Source: Verrucomicrobiota bacterium
GTDB taxonomy: Bacteria; Verrucomicrobiota; Kiritimatiellia; UBA8416; JABMPJ01
DNA length: 64,000 bases
Reading direction: 5' to 3'
NCBI GenBank assembly: GCA_018648805.1
Contig: JABGQM010000014.1
Coordinates: 17,882 to 81,881, forward strand
Position numbers and translations under genes: made by a program. The notes under the pieces are model-generated. The model worked only from the letters and a program-made list of their open reading frames with translations. It did no database searches and had not been told where the DNA came from. The number at the start of each line of letters is the position of its first letter. Within the stretch, counting starts at the first letter, position 1. This document shows positions 28,220-36,019 of this stretch, one piece after another.

Positions 28220-28567
28220 ATGATTGTTGTGAATACCGAGACGATTCCAGGCCACACCATCACGATGGTTAAGGGCATGGTGCAGGGCAACACGGTCCGG
28301 GCCAAGCACGCCGGACGAGATATTGCGGCCGGGTTCAAAAACCTGGTCGGCGGTGAACTGAAAGGGTACACCGAACTGTTGACCGACTCCCGTCGTGAAG
28401 CCTTGGAGCGTATGCTCGCCCAGGCTGAGCAGCTCGGGGCTGATGCCGTCGTCAATGTCCGCTTTTCAACCAGTGCTGTCACGGCCGGTGCGGCAGAACT
28501 CTACGCCTACGGCACGGCCGTCAACGTGCAGGCTGACGTGGCGCCGCCCGAGATCCCCACCACCTGA
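28220..28567 (+). CDS. YbjQ/UPF0145 family protein
   Basis: A 115-residue protein of the YbjQ family (also called heavy-metal-binding domain YbjQ). The start IVVNTETIPGHTI, the signature VRAKHAGRDIAAGFKNLVGGELKGYTELLTDSR and the segment ADAVVNVRFSTS are complete. Members form decameric beta-alpha rings; a metal role has been proposed but not proven. GAGAGGAG precedes ATG 28220. A second, membrane-anchored copy follows within 15 bases. Confidence 0.88.
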   Translation: MIVVNTETIPGHTITMVKGMVQGNTVRAKHAGRDIAAGFKNLVGGELKGYTELLTDSRREALERMLAQAEQLGADAVVNVRFSTSAVTAGAAELYAYGTAVNVQADVAPPEIPTT

Positions 28568-28579
28568 GGGAGCACGGCT

Positions 28580-29059
28580 ATGCATGAATTGATCGGTCTA
28601 TTCATACAACTCGGGATTGTGGGCGGAATGGTCTTGCTCGGCCTTCTGGCCGGGCGCTATACCGAACGCAAACACCTGTGTTCGCTTGAGCGTCGCGAAG
28701 CCGACCTGCAGGGCATGATCGTCTCGAATCTGAAATGCTTCCCCGGCGGAGCCCAATCCACCCCTGTCCCCGCATTGATCGTGGGTGAGGCCTCGATTGC
28801 GAGCGACTACCTGAAGACCCTACTGGCCGCTCTGCGCAATCTGGTCGGAGGCGAGGTGCGCTCGTTTGAATCGCTCCAGATGCGGGCGCGGCGCGAGGCC
28901 ACGCTGCGCGTTATGGAGCAGGCCCATGCGCAGGGATTCAATGCCATCGGCAACTTGCGCCTCGAGACCGCCGACATTGCGGGCAACATAACGACCAATC
29001 AGAAACGCAAGATGGTCGTGGTCAGCGTGATCGCCAGCGCCACGGCGTATGCGCTCTGA
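28580..29059 (+). CDS. Membrane-anchored YbjQ-like protein
   Basis: A 159-residue paralogue of the preceding protein. An N-terminal membrane helix (FIQLGIVGGMVLLGLLAG) is followed by RYTERKH and then a YbjQ-like domain: LRNLVGGEVRSFESLQMRARREATLRVMEQAHAQGFNAIGNLRLET. The domain is more diverged than the soluble copy. A membrane-tethered ring partner for the soluble protein is a reasonable guess. Its TGA overlaps the ATG of the PrsW-like gene by one base. Confidence 0.78.
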   Translation: MHELIGLFIQLGIVGGMVLLGLLAGRYTERKHLCSLERREADLQGMIVSNLKCFPGGAQSTPVPALIVGEASIASDYLKTLLAALRNLVGGEVRSFESLQMRARREATLRVMEQAHAQGFNAIGNLRLETADIAGNITTNQKRKMVVVSVIASATAYAL

Positions 29060-29829
29060 TGGCGGGAGCCGGTATGTCGAAAGAGGCGGATTCGGTATTC
29101 GACGAACCGCAGTTCCGCGGTGGCGGCTATACCCCCGATCCGTCTGATCCAGCGACAGGTGCCGGGACCCCCCATGCGGATGCTCCGCTGCCGGTTGGGC
29201 AGGGCGCCTGGGATGAACCCGCCCTCAGCCCCGCTCTGGCCGGGGAACGCCCCGCCCACGTGCAGACCTATGCGCAGTGGCTCGCCGCCGGCCGCGCACG
29301 CCTCAGTGCGACCACCACGTGGGGTATCACGCTGGCGCTGGCACTCGGATCGGGCGCCTGGGCTATTGTAGGAGCCATTCTCAGCCAGGTGCAGGGCAAC
29401 TCGGCCGGCGGCCTGCTGCTCATGATCCTTTTCGGGCCCGCCGCCGAAGAGATGCTCAAAATCTCGGCGGCGCTGATCACCATCGAGAAGTGGCCCTACG
29501 CTTTTCGCTCGCCTGTGCAGATCGTGGTCTGCTGTCTGGCTGCGGCCCTCGGCTTTGCGGCCATCGAGAACCTGATCTACCTGCATGTCTATATACCCGA
29601 TCCCTCGCCGGGCATGATCGCCTGGCGCTGGACCATCTGCGTCATGATCCACGTCGCCGGCTCCTGCATCGCCTCCGTCGGCCTCATCAAAATCTGGCGC
29701 CACACCATGGCCCATGGCTCCGCGCCGCGTGTTTCCCTCGGCAGCCCGTTCTTCATGGCGGCCATCGCCCTGCACGGCACGTATAACCTGGGTGCCATCC
29801 TGCTCAACCCCTACCTCGCCCGACTCTAA
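29059..29829 (+). CDS. PrsW-like intramembrane metalloprotease family protein
   Basis: A 256-residue membrane protein. After a Pro-rich cytoplasmic head (residues 1-75) come several membrane segments with the motifs used by PrsW and related CPBP-like proteases: FGPAAEEMLK with the EE pair, GFAAIENLIYL, and His residues in MIHVAGSC and IALHGTYN. PrsW cleaves anti-sigma factors in Bacillus; other members have unknown substrates. ATG 29059 overlaps the previous stop; ATG 29074 is an alternative. Operon position after two YbjQ-like genes suggests a membrane stress or envelope role. Confidence 0.8.
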   Translation: MAGAGMSKEADSVFDEPQFRGGGYTPDPSDPATGAGTPHADAPLPVGQGAWDEPALSPALAGERPAHVQTYAQWLAAGRARLSATTTWGITLALALGSGAWAIVGAILSQVQGNSAGGLLLMILFGPAAEEMLKISAALITIEKWPYAFRSPVQIVVCCLAAALGFAAIENLIYLHVYIPDPSPGMIAWRWTICVMIHVAGSCIASVGLIKIWRHTMAHGSAPRVSLGSPFFMAAIALHGTYNLGAILLNPYLARL

Positions 29830-29883
29830 CCTGTTTGGAGTTCAGAGTTTACACGGTGGCGGTCACAGGGTAGGGTTCCGTGC

Positions 29884-31971
29884 ATGGCTCGTTGGTCGCG
29901 AATTGCTCCTTATATTCCCTTTGCGATTGTGCTGGTTGGCGTGTTGGCATACCTCAACACGTTCACGAATCCCTTTATCTTTGACGATGCCCGCATCATC
30001 ACCGACAACAGGGGTATCGACCGGCTCTTTCCGATCTTCTTCAGCACGCGCTGGCTGGTCGATTTCACCTTCAGGCTCAACTACGCCATGGCGGGATTCA
30101 GTGTACCGGACTATCACGCGTTCAACCTGGGGGTGCATCTTGCGACGGCATTGCTCCTCTTCGGGGTGATCCGCCGCACGCTCGCCCTGCCGCGCCTGCG
30201 CGAACGGTGGGGGGCGCCCGCCGTCTGGATCGCCGGCGCCGTGGCGATGCTCTTCGTGGTTCACCCGCTTCAGACCGCCAGCGTGACCTATATCTGCCAG
30301 CGCTATGAAGCCATGATGGCCATGCTGTTTCTGGCCACGCTTTACAGCACGATACGCGCTTTGACGGCCTCGCGCAGGGGATGGCGTGTCGGTTGGGCGA
30401 TGGCGGCTGTGGGCTGCTGTTTGCTGGGAATGGGAACCAAGGAGGTTATGCTCACGGCGCCGCTGGTGGTGCTGCTCTACGACTGGATCTTTGTGGGGCG
30501 CTCCCTGCCCGGCACGGGACGCCTGCGCGTGGGGCTGCATGTTGGCCTTTTCCTGACCCTTGGTGTGCTGGTCGCGATGGAGCTTCGCATGCTGGATCTG
30601 ATGGCGGCCGGCGGGCAGAGCCTGACGAGCAACGCATCCCCCTGGATCTATCTGGCCACGCAGACCGAGGTGATCCTGCACTACCTGCGCCTGAGTGTCT
30701 GGCCGACCGGACAATGCCTCGACTATGCCTGGCCGATGGCGGCGGGGTGGGGCGCGGTCTGGCCCGCGGCACTGCTGATCGTGGGCGTGGGCCTGCTGTC
30801 GCTGTGGGGCCTGCTGCGCCGCACCGGCTGGGGGTTTCTGGGTGGATGCTTCTTTCTCGTACTAGGTCCCTCCTCCAGCCTGCTACCGGCCCCCGACGCG
30901 GCCTTCGAGCACCGCATGTACCTGCCGTTGGCCGCCGTTCTGACCGCCATCGTTCTGACCGGCTATCGCCTCTTCCATACGCGCCTGCGCCCCGCCCGGC
31001 GCGCCCCGCTCATCTGGCTGGTGATCCTGATAGGGGTGACCGCCGCGCTGGCTACGGCGACACATCAGCGCAACCGGGCCTATGCCTCGCGCGAGACCAT
31101 GTGGCGTGACGTTATGGCCAAGCAGCCCGGCAACTACCGTCAGCGTCTCGCGCTCTCGTATGCGCTTTTTGACCGCGGTGCCGACCGGGAGGCCGAAGAG
31201 GTGATCCGCAACCTGATTGCCGATACGAAGGATGGCTTCAACCGCAAGCAGTCGTCGCTGGTGACCGCCCGCGATCCCTTCTGGCACCACGCGGTGGCGC
31301 GCGGCCAGCTCGGTCGGATGCTGCTGCGCCGCGGCGATGCCAGCGGTGCCGTGGAGCATATCGCCGTCACACTTCTGGCCCTACCCGAAGATGCCGTGGC
31401 ACACCACAATATGGCGCTCGCACTTGGCGCCTTGCATCGTTACCGCGAATCCCTGCGCGCCGCGCGAAATGCGGTTGAATTCGATCCCCGGTATGGGAAT
31501 GGGTACGGGACGTTGGCCTTTCTGTTGGCCCGTCGCGGTGCCTATACCGAGGCGGCGACGAACTATCGCAAGGCCATCGCCCTGAGCTCGCCCTCCCATA
31601 GCGCCCTCCGCCTGGAGCTGGCCTGGCTGCTGGCCACCACGCCTGAGGACGCCCTGCGCGATGGGGCCGAGGCCGAGAGGTTGGCCATGGAGGTATTCAC
31701 CGCCACGGGCGAACGCAGTATCCGGGCGCTTGATGCGCTGGCCGCCGCGCTGGCGGAGCAGGGGCAGTATGGCGATGCTCTGATTCGGATAGGACAGGCC
31801 CTCTCCCTGGTCGCTGAAACGGGCTCTGCTGCGGCCTCCGCCGCACCGGTGTCTCCAAGCGGTCTGAGCGGCTGGGGCCCTGCCGCCGATAGGGCAACAC
31901 TCGTGCGCCACCGTCGCCGCTACGCCACTCGCCAGCCGTTCAGGAGTGAGCCGGGGGGAGGTCGCGAATGA
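29884..31971 (+). CDS. TMTC-like multispanning membrane protein with C-terminal TPRs
   Basis: A 695-residue protein. Residues 1-385 contain about ten membrane segments and the features of the TMTC/GT-C-like family: NTFTNPFIFDDARIITDN with the acidic DD pair after helix 1, VHPLQTASVTYICQR, and HRMYLPLAAVLTA. Residues about 400-660 form TPR repeats (for example NMALALGALHRYRESLRAARNAVEFDP). Eukaryotic TMTC proteins are O-mannosyltransferases; bacterial relatives are probably lipid-sugar-dependent transferases but are not characterised. It opens the polysaccharide operon and overlaps the glycosyltransferase start by four bases. Confidence 0.8.
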   Translation: MARWSRIAPYIPFAIVLVGVLAYLNTFTNPFIFDDARIITDNRGIDRLFPIFFSTRWLVDFTFRLNYAMAGFSVPDYHAFNLGVHLATALLLFGVIRRTLALPRLRERWGAPAVWIAGAVAMLFVVHPLQTASVTYICQRYEAMMAMLFLATLYSTIRALTASRRGWRVGWAMAAVGCCLLGMGTKEVMLTAPLVVLLYDWIFVGRSLPGTGRLRVGLHVGLFLTLGVLVAMELRMLDLMAAGGQSLTSNASPWIYLATQTEVILHYLRLSVWPTGQCLDYAWPMAAGWGAVWPAALLIVGVGLLSLWGLLRRTGWGFLGGCFFLVLGPSSSLLPAPDAAFEHRMYLPLAAVLTAIVLTGYRLFHTRLRPARRAPLIWLVILIGVTAALATATHQRNRAYASRETMWRDVMAKQPGNYRQRLALSYALFDRGADREAEEVIRNLIADTKDGFNRKQSSLVTARDPFWHHAVARGQLGRMLLRRGDASGAVEHIAVTLLALPEDAVAHHNMALALGALHRYRESLRAARNAVEFDPRYGNGYGTLAFLLARRGAYTEAATNYRKAIALSSPSHSALRLELAWLLATTPEDALRDGAEAERLAMEVFTATGERSIRALDALAAALAEQGQYGDALIRIGQALSLVAETGSAAASAAPVSPSGLSGWGPAADRATLVRHRRRYATRQPFRSEPGGGRE

Positions 31972-33068
31972 AATGTGCGGTGTCACTCTTAAACTACCGT
32001 CCGGGTAGCGTCGGCGGAATCGAAACCTACATCCGGAAACTGAGTGAGATCTATGCGGCGGACCCATCCGGCCACGAGATCACCTTCATCGCCGGAGCCC
32101 ATGTGGCCGACCAGCTGCCTACTGGCGCGCGGCGACAGCTGGTTCCGCACGCGCCTCCCACGCTGATCGCCGGCCGCTGCATGGAAGCCTTCACTCCGCT
32201 GCGGGCAGCCCGCCTGGCCCGTCAGATCGATGCGGCCGGGTATGACGTGATCCTCTTTCCACAACAGTCCATCTTCCCCATCGGTATCCAGACGCCGGCC
32301 GTCCTCACCGTGGTGGATGTGCAGCACCTCCACCGCCCCGAGCACTACCCTCTCTTCGACACCTGCTTCCGGCGCACGATCTACCCGCGCAGCCTGGCCC
32401 GCGCACAGCGCATTATCGCCATTTCGCAGGTCACCCAGCGCGATCTTGTGGAGCTGTGCAACGTGGCGGCAGAGAAGATCGAGGTGGTGCACCTTGGATT
32501 CGATCGCACGCCGCCGCCCCCCGCGGACGAACGGCTGGTCGAACGGCCCTATCTCTACTACCCCGCCGCCACGTTCGCCCACAAGGGTCACGCTGACCTG
32601 CTCCGCTGCTTTGCCCGGCTCAAGGTGAGACACGCGCATGATATCACGCTGGTGTTCTCCGGCATGCAGACCGCCCTCTGGCGGCAGCTCAAGAAACAGA
32701 TCGCAGCATTGGGTCTGCAGCGTGATGTAGCCCACCTTGGCTTCGTCGACTACGAGGACATTCCCTCGCTCTACCAACATGCCGAGGCCGTCGTCTTTCC
32801 TTCGCAGTTCGAGGGATTCGGCATGCCGGTGCTGGAGGCGGTACGTTACCGCAAGCCGATCTTCTGTTCAGACCTTCCGATCTTCGATGAGCTGGGGGTG
32901 CCGGCGGCCAACCGGATCGATTTCACCGATCCGGATGCGCTGATCGGCATCATGCAGCGTCTACAGCCCACGGCCCTGCTGAAAGAGCCGATCAGCTGGG
33001 ACGAGTGCGCGAAAAAAACTCTGCAAGTCATGGCCAAAACGGTAGAGTCTGCGGGCAAGGGAATTTAA
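31968..33068 (+). CDS. Glycosyltransferase (GT4/group 1)
   Basis: A 366-residue GT-B glycosyltransferase. N-terminal GSVGGIETYIRKL is the usual acceptor-side loop. The donor-binding half has FAHKGHADLLRCFARL, DVAHLGFVDYEDIPSLYQHAEAVVFPSQFEGFGMPVLEAV, the EGFGMPVLE region being the classical ExxFG(x)xxLE donor motif. It probably adds a nucleotide-activated hexose to a lipid-linked glycan. Start ATG 31968 overlaps the TMTC-like stop. Confidence 0.9.
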   Translation: MKCAVSLLNYRPGSVGGIETYIRKLSEIYAADPSGHEITFIAGAHVADQLPTGARRQLVPHAPPTLIAGRCMEAFTPLRAARLARQIDAAGYDVILFPQQSIFPIGIQTPAVLTVVDVQHLHRPEHYPLFDTCFRRTIYPRSLARAQRIIAISQVTQRDLVELCNVAAEKIEVVHLGFDRTPPPPADERLVERPYLYYPAATFAHKGHADLLRCFARLKVRHAHDITLVFSGMQTALWRQLKKQIAALGLQRDVAHLGFVDYEDIPSLYQHAEAVVFPSQFEGFGMPVLEAVRYRKPIFCSDLPIFDELGVPAANRIDFTDPDALIGIMQRLQPTALLKEPISWDECAKKTLQVMAKTVESAGKGI

Positions 33069-33069
33069 C

Positions 33070-33097
33070 CACGGATGACACGGATGGACACGGATGG
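33070..33097 (+). repeat. ACGGATGAC-type tandem repeat over a gene start
   Basis: ACGGATG at 33071-33077 is followed by ACACGGATG at 33078-33086 and again at 33088-33096. It belongs to a short CACGGATGACACGGATG repeat style that I recall from other uncultured bacterial genomes. Here it supplies the start codon and first residues of the CDP-glucose 4,6-dehydratase gene. Confidence 0.75.
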
Positions 33098-34163
33098 GAC
33101 AGACCAGGGCTTCTGGAAAGGAAGACGCATCTTCCTGACCGGCCACACGGGCTTTAAGGGATCGTGGCTGAGCATGATGCTCTCGCGCCTGGGGGCGGTG
33201 GTGTGCGGGTATTCTTTGGATCCGCCCACGACGCCCAGCCTGTATGACGCCGCGACCGTGGGGACGCTGATCGACTCGGATGTGCGGGCCGATGTGGGCG
33301 ATCTGGATGCGGTGCGCAGCGCTATGAATGCCTTCCAGCCCGAGCTGGTACTCCACCTGGCGGCCCAGTCGCTCGTGCGGCAGAGCTATGTCGATCCGAT
33401 CGAGACCTACCGCACGAATGTCATGGGCTCACTGCATGTGATGGAGGCCGTGCGCGGCTGCGCGTCGGTCAAGGCGATGATCAATGTGACGACCGATAAA
33501 TGCTACGCGCAGGAGGGCCGCGGCGTGCCGTTCAAGGAAGCGGATCCCATGGGCGGGGCCGACCCCTACAGCAACTCGAAGGGGTGCAGTGAGCTGGTGA
33601 CGGCCTGTTACCGCCGTTCGTTCATGCAACCCGAGGGCGGTGCCCTGCTGGCCTCAGCCCGCGCCGGCAACGTGATCGGTGGCGGCGACTGGGCGCGGGA
33701 CCGGCTGTTGCCGGATTGCTATCGTGCTTTTGCGGAGGGCCACCCACTCACGATCCGTTACCCCGGGGCGGTGCGTCCCTGGCAGCACGTCCTCGAACCG
33801 CTGGCCGGCTACCTGCGGCTGGCCCGCCGACTGCTTGAGGGGAAGGCTGACTGTGCGACCGGCTGGAACTTTGGTCCGGCCGCGGCCGACGCGCTGACCG
33901 TTGGCGACGTTGCCACGATGGCCTGCACGACATGGGGCGAGGGCGCTGCCTGGCACAGCGACGAACAGGACCACCCCCACGAGGAGGGCTGGCTGCAGCT
34001 CGACTCCAGTGCGGCCACCACGCGGCTCAACTGGCAGCCCCGCCTGGATGCCGCTACGGCGGTGGCGTGGACGATCCAGTGGTACCGCGACTACCATCGC
34101 GATGGCGCGGCGCGCGCGCTCTGCCTTGATCAAATTGAGCGCTACGCTGAAGAGGGGAGCTGA
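33075..34163 (+). CDS. rfbG: CDP-glucose 4,6-dehydratase
   Basis: A 362-residue short-chain dehydrogenase/reductase. The NAD-binding motif TGHTGFKGSWLS is diagnostic for RfbG rather than the dTDP-glucose enzyme RfbB. LHLAAQSLVRQSY, INVTTDKCYAQ and the catalytic YSNSK follow. It converts CDP-glucose to CDP-4-keto-6-deoxyglucose. Start is ATG 33075 or 33084; the conserved region begins only at FWKGRRIFLTGHTG, and the preceding residues are encoded by an ACACGGATG repeat. Its usual partner rfbF lies 14 kb away at 47298, beyond a reversed block of genes. Confidence 0.92.
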   Translation: MTRMDTDGTDQGFWKGRRIFLTGHTGFKGSWLSMMLSRLGAVVCGYSLDPPTTPSLYDAATVGTLIDSDVRADVGDLDAVRSAMNAFQPELVLHLAAQSLVRQSYVDPIETYRTNVMGSLHVMEAVRGCASVKAMINVTTDKCYAQEGRGVPFKEADPMGGADPYSNSKGCSELVTACYRRSFMQPEGGALLASARAGNVIGGGDWARDRLLPDCYRAFAEGHPLTIRYPGAVRPWQHVLEPLAGYLRLARRLLEGKADCATGWNFGPAAADALTVGDVATMACTTWGEGAAWHSDEQDHPHEEGWLQLDSSAATTRLNWQPRLDAATAVAWTIQWYRDYHRDGAARALCLDQIERYAEEGS

Positions 34164-34167
34164 GCCG

Positions 34168-35409
34168 ATGCCTGTACCCGCGCCTCGCTGTCGGTTCTGC
34201 CAGACTCCGCTGCAGGAGAAGGTGATCGATCTCGGTGAACATCCACTCTCGAACGCCTATCTCACGCGTGAACAGCTGCACGCCGCGGAGCCGCGCTATC
34301 CGCTCTGTGTCTACCTCTGCACGGAGTGTCTGCTGATGCAGATCGAGGCGGTCGAAACGCGCGATCATATCTTCAACGACACCTACGCCTATTTTTCCAG
34401 CTTCTCGACCAGCTTTCTCGCGCATGCTCAGCGCTACGTCGAGGCGATGATCGAACGGTTCGACCTGACCCCGGAGGCGAGCCACATTGTTGAAGTCGCC
34501 AGCAATGACGGCTACCTGCTGCAGTACTTCCATCAACGTGGCTTCAACGTGCTGGGTATCGAGCCGACCGCCAGTACGGCCGACGCCGCGCGCGAGAAGG
34601 GGGTTGAAACCCTCGAGGAGTTCTTCGGCACAGGCCTGGCTCTCGCACTGGCCGGGGCAGGCCACCAGGCCGACCTCCTTCTGGGCAACAACGTGCTGGC
34701 ACACGTGCCCGATATCAACGACTTCATCGGTGGGCTCCAGGTGTACCTTAAGCCGGACGGCATCATCACGATGGAGTTTCCGCATCTGCTGCAGCTGATC
34801 GCGGGCGGCCAGTTTGATACAATTTACCACGAGCACTTCTCCTACCTCTCGTTCTCAACTGTAGATACCCTATTCAAGATGCATGGTCTGCGGCTGTTTG
34901 ATGTCGATGAACTCCCCACGCATGGCGGATCCATCCGTATCTATGCCTGCCACGCCAACGCGTCCCGGCCGGTCGCTGACTCCGTGGAAGCCATGAAGCG
35001 CAAGGAGGCCGACTTCGGGCTGCTGGATGTCCCGGTCTATCGCGCGTTTGGCACGCGCGTCAAAACGGTGGCGCGTGAGCTGCAGACCTTCCTTGACGAG
35101 GCGGCCGCCGCCGGCAAGCAGGTCGCTGCCTACGGCGCGGCAGCCAAGGGCAACACCCTGCTCAACTACTGCGACATCTCGACCGAGGAGATCGCCTATG
35201 TGGTCGACCGCAACCCGCACAAGCAGGGCCTCTACCTGCCCGGCAGCCACATTCCGATTCTGGCCCCGGCGCATGTGGCTGAGAGTCGGCCCGACTACCT
35301 TCTGATTCTGCCGTGGAATCTGCGCGACGAGATCGCCGCGCAGATGGCCGGCATCCGTGAGTGGGGCGGTCAGTTTGTTGTGCCCATTCCGAGTGTGGAG
35401 GTGTTCTAA
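34168..35409 (+). CDS. Sugar C-methyltransferase (TylCIII-like)
   Basis: A 413-residue S-adenosylmethionine-dependent methyltransferase acting on keto-sugar nucleotides. The N-terminal zinc site is Cys8/Cys11 (CRFC) with Cys51/Cys54 (CTEC). The SAM-binding motif VEVASNDGYLLQYF follows at about 108-121. IYHEHFSYLS resembles the catalytic His/Tyr region of NDP-hexose 3-C-methyltransferases, and the C-terminal domain has AAYGAAAKGNTLLNYC. It likely adds a branch methyl at C3 of the 4-keto sugar made by RfbG. ATG 34168 with AGAGGGGAG upstream is the start; a longer frame back to 33901 overlaps rfbG and is rejected. Confidence 0.88.
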   Translation: MPVPAPRCRFCQTPLQEKVIDLGEHPLSNAYLTREQLHAAEPRYPLCVYLCTECLLMQIEAVETRDHIFNDTYAYFSSFSTSFLAHAQRYVEAMIERFDLTPEASHIVEVASNDGYLLQYFHQRGFNVLGIEPTASTADAAREKGVETLEEFFGTGLALALAGAGHQADLLLGNNVLAHVPDINDFIGGLQVYLKPDGIITMEFPHLLQLIAGGQFDTIYHEHFSYLSFSTVDTLFKMHGLRLFDVDELPTHGGSIRIYACHANASRPVADSVEAMKRKEADFGLLDVPVYRAFGTRVKTVARELQTFLDEAAAAGKQVAAYGAAAKGNTLLNYCDISTEEIAYVVDRNPHKQGLYLPGSHIPILAPAHVAESRPDYLLILPWNLRDEIAAQMAGIREWGGQFVVPIPSVEVF

Positions 35410-35410
35410 G

Positions 35411-35440
35411 GGTGGCGAGTGACGGGTGGCAAGTGGCGAA
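35411..35440 (+). repeat. GGTGGCGAGTG-type short repeat
   Basis: The 55-base gap between the C-methyltransferase and epimerase genes contains GGTGGCGAGTGACGGGTGGC followed by AAGTGGCGAA, a tandem of degenerate GTGGC(G/A)AGTG units. It resembles the GGCGAGTGGCGAGTGGC repeat style I recall from other GC-rich uncultured bacteria. No gene function is implied. Confidence 0.6.
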
Positions 35441-35464
35441 GGAATTCCTGTGGGGAACTCAACC

Positions 35465-36019
35465 ATGAAGATTGAAGCAGCAGACCTGCCTGGGGTCATG
35501 CGCATCGGACTGGAACCGAGCGTGGATGAGCGCGGCTACTTTGCGCGCACGTTCGACCGTGATGCGCTGGCGGCCGCCGGGCTCACGACGGACTATCCCG
35601 AGCACAGTATTTCATTCAATCGCGCCGCGGGAACTCTGCGCGGCATGCATTGGCAGGTCGCACCGCACGGCGAAAGCAAGATCGTACGCTGCACACGCGG
35701 ACGCGTCTACGATGTCGCGGTCGATATCCGGCCCGACTCCCCGACCTATCGCCGGTGGGTCGGCGAGGAACTCTCCGCCATAAACGGCGAGGCGCTCTAT
35801 ATCCCGCACGGCTTTGCACACGGGTTTCTCACGCTCGAGCCCGAGAGTGAGCTGCTCTACTACATCAGTCACCCCTATGTGCCGGAGGCGGTGCGCGGTT
35901 TTCGCTACGACGATGTCGATGTCGAGATTGCCTGGCCCGCGCAGCCGGCGGTCATCTCCGCGCGCGATCTGGCGTTGCCCACACTGGACGCCGCGCCAGG
36001 CGCAGAGGAGGCGTCATGA
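35465..36019 (+). CDS. dTDP/CDP-4-keto-6-deoxy-sugar 3,5-epimerase (RfbC/RmlC-like)
   Basis: A 184-residue cupin-fold epimerase. The RmlC signature is clear: DERGYFARTFD, then TLRGMHWQ with the catalytic His, ESKIVRCTRGRVYDVAVDIR, and IPHGFAHGFLTL. It epimerises positions 3 and/or 5 of 4-keto-6-deoxy sugar nucleotides. In this locus the substrate is likely CDP-linked rather than dTDP-linked, because RfbF and RfbG type genes are present; that is inference. ATG 35465 is chosen because upstream in-frame residues derive from the GGTGGCGAGTG repeat. Overlaps the aminotransferase start by four bases. Confidence 0.9.
   Translation: MKIEAADLPGVMRIGLEPSVDERGYFARTFDRDALAAAGLTTDYPEHSISFNRAAGTLRGMHWQVAPHGESKIVRCTRGRVYDVAVDIRPDSPTYRRWVGEELSAINGEALYIPHGFAHGFLTLEPESELLYYISHPYVPEAVRGFRYDDVDVEIAWPAQPAVISARDLALPTLDAAPGAEEAS

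Noticed and set aside
33901..34167. Longer N terminus of the C-methyltransferase
   Set aside because: It overlaps rfbG in another frame, lacks family similarity, and ATG 34168 has a good ribosome binding site.
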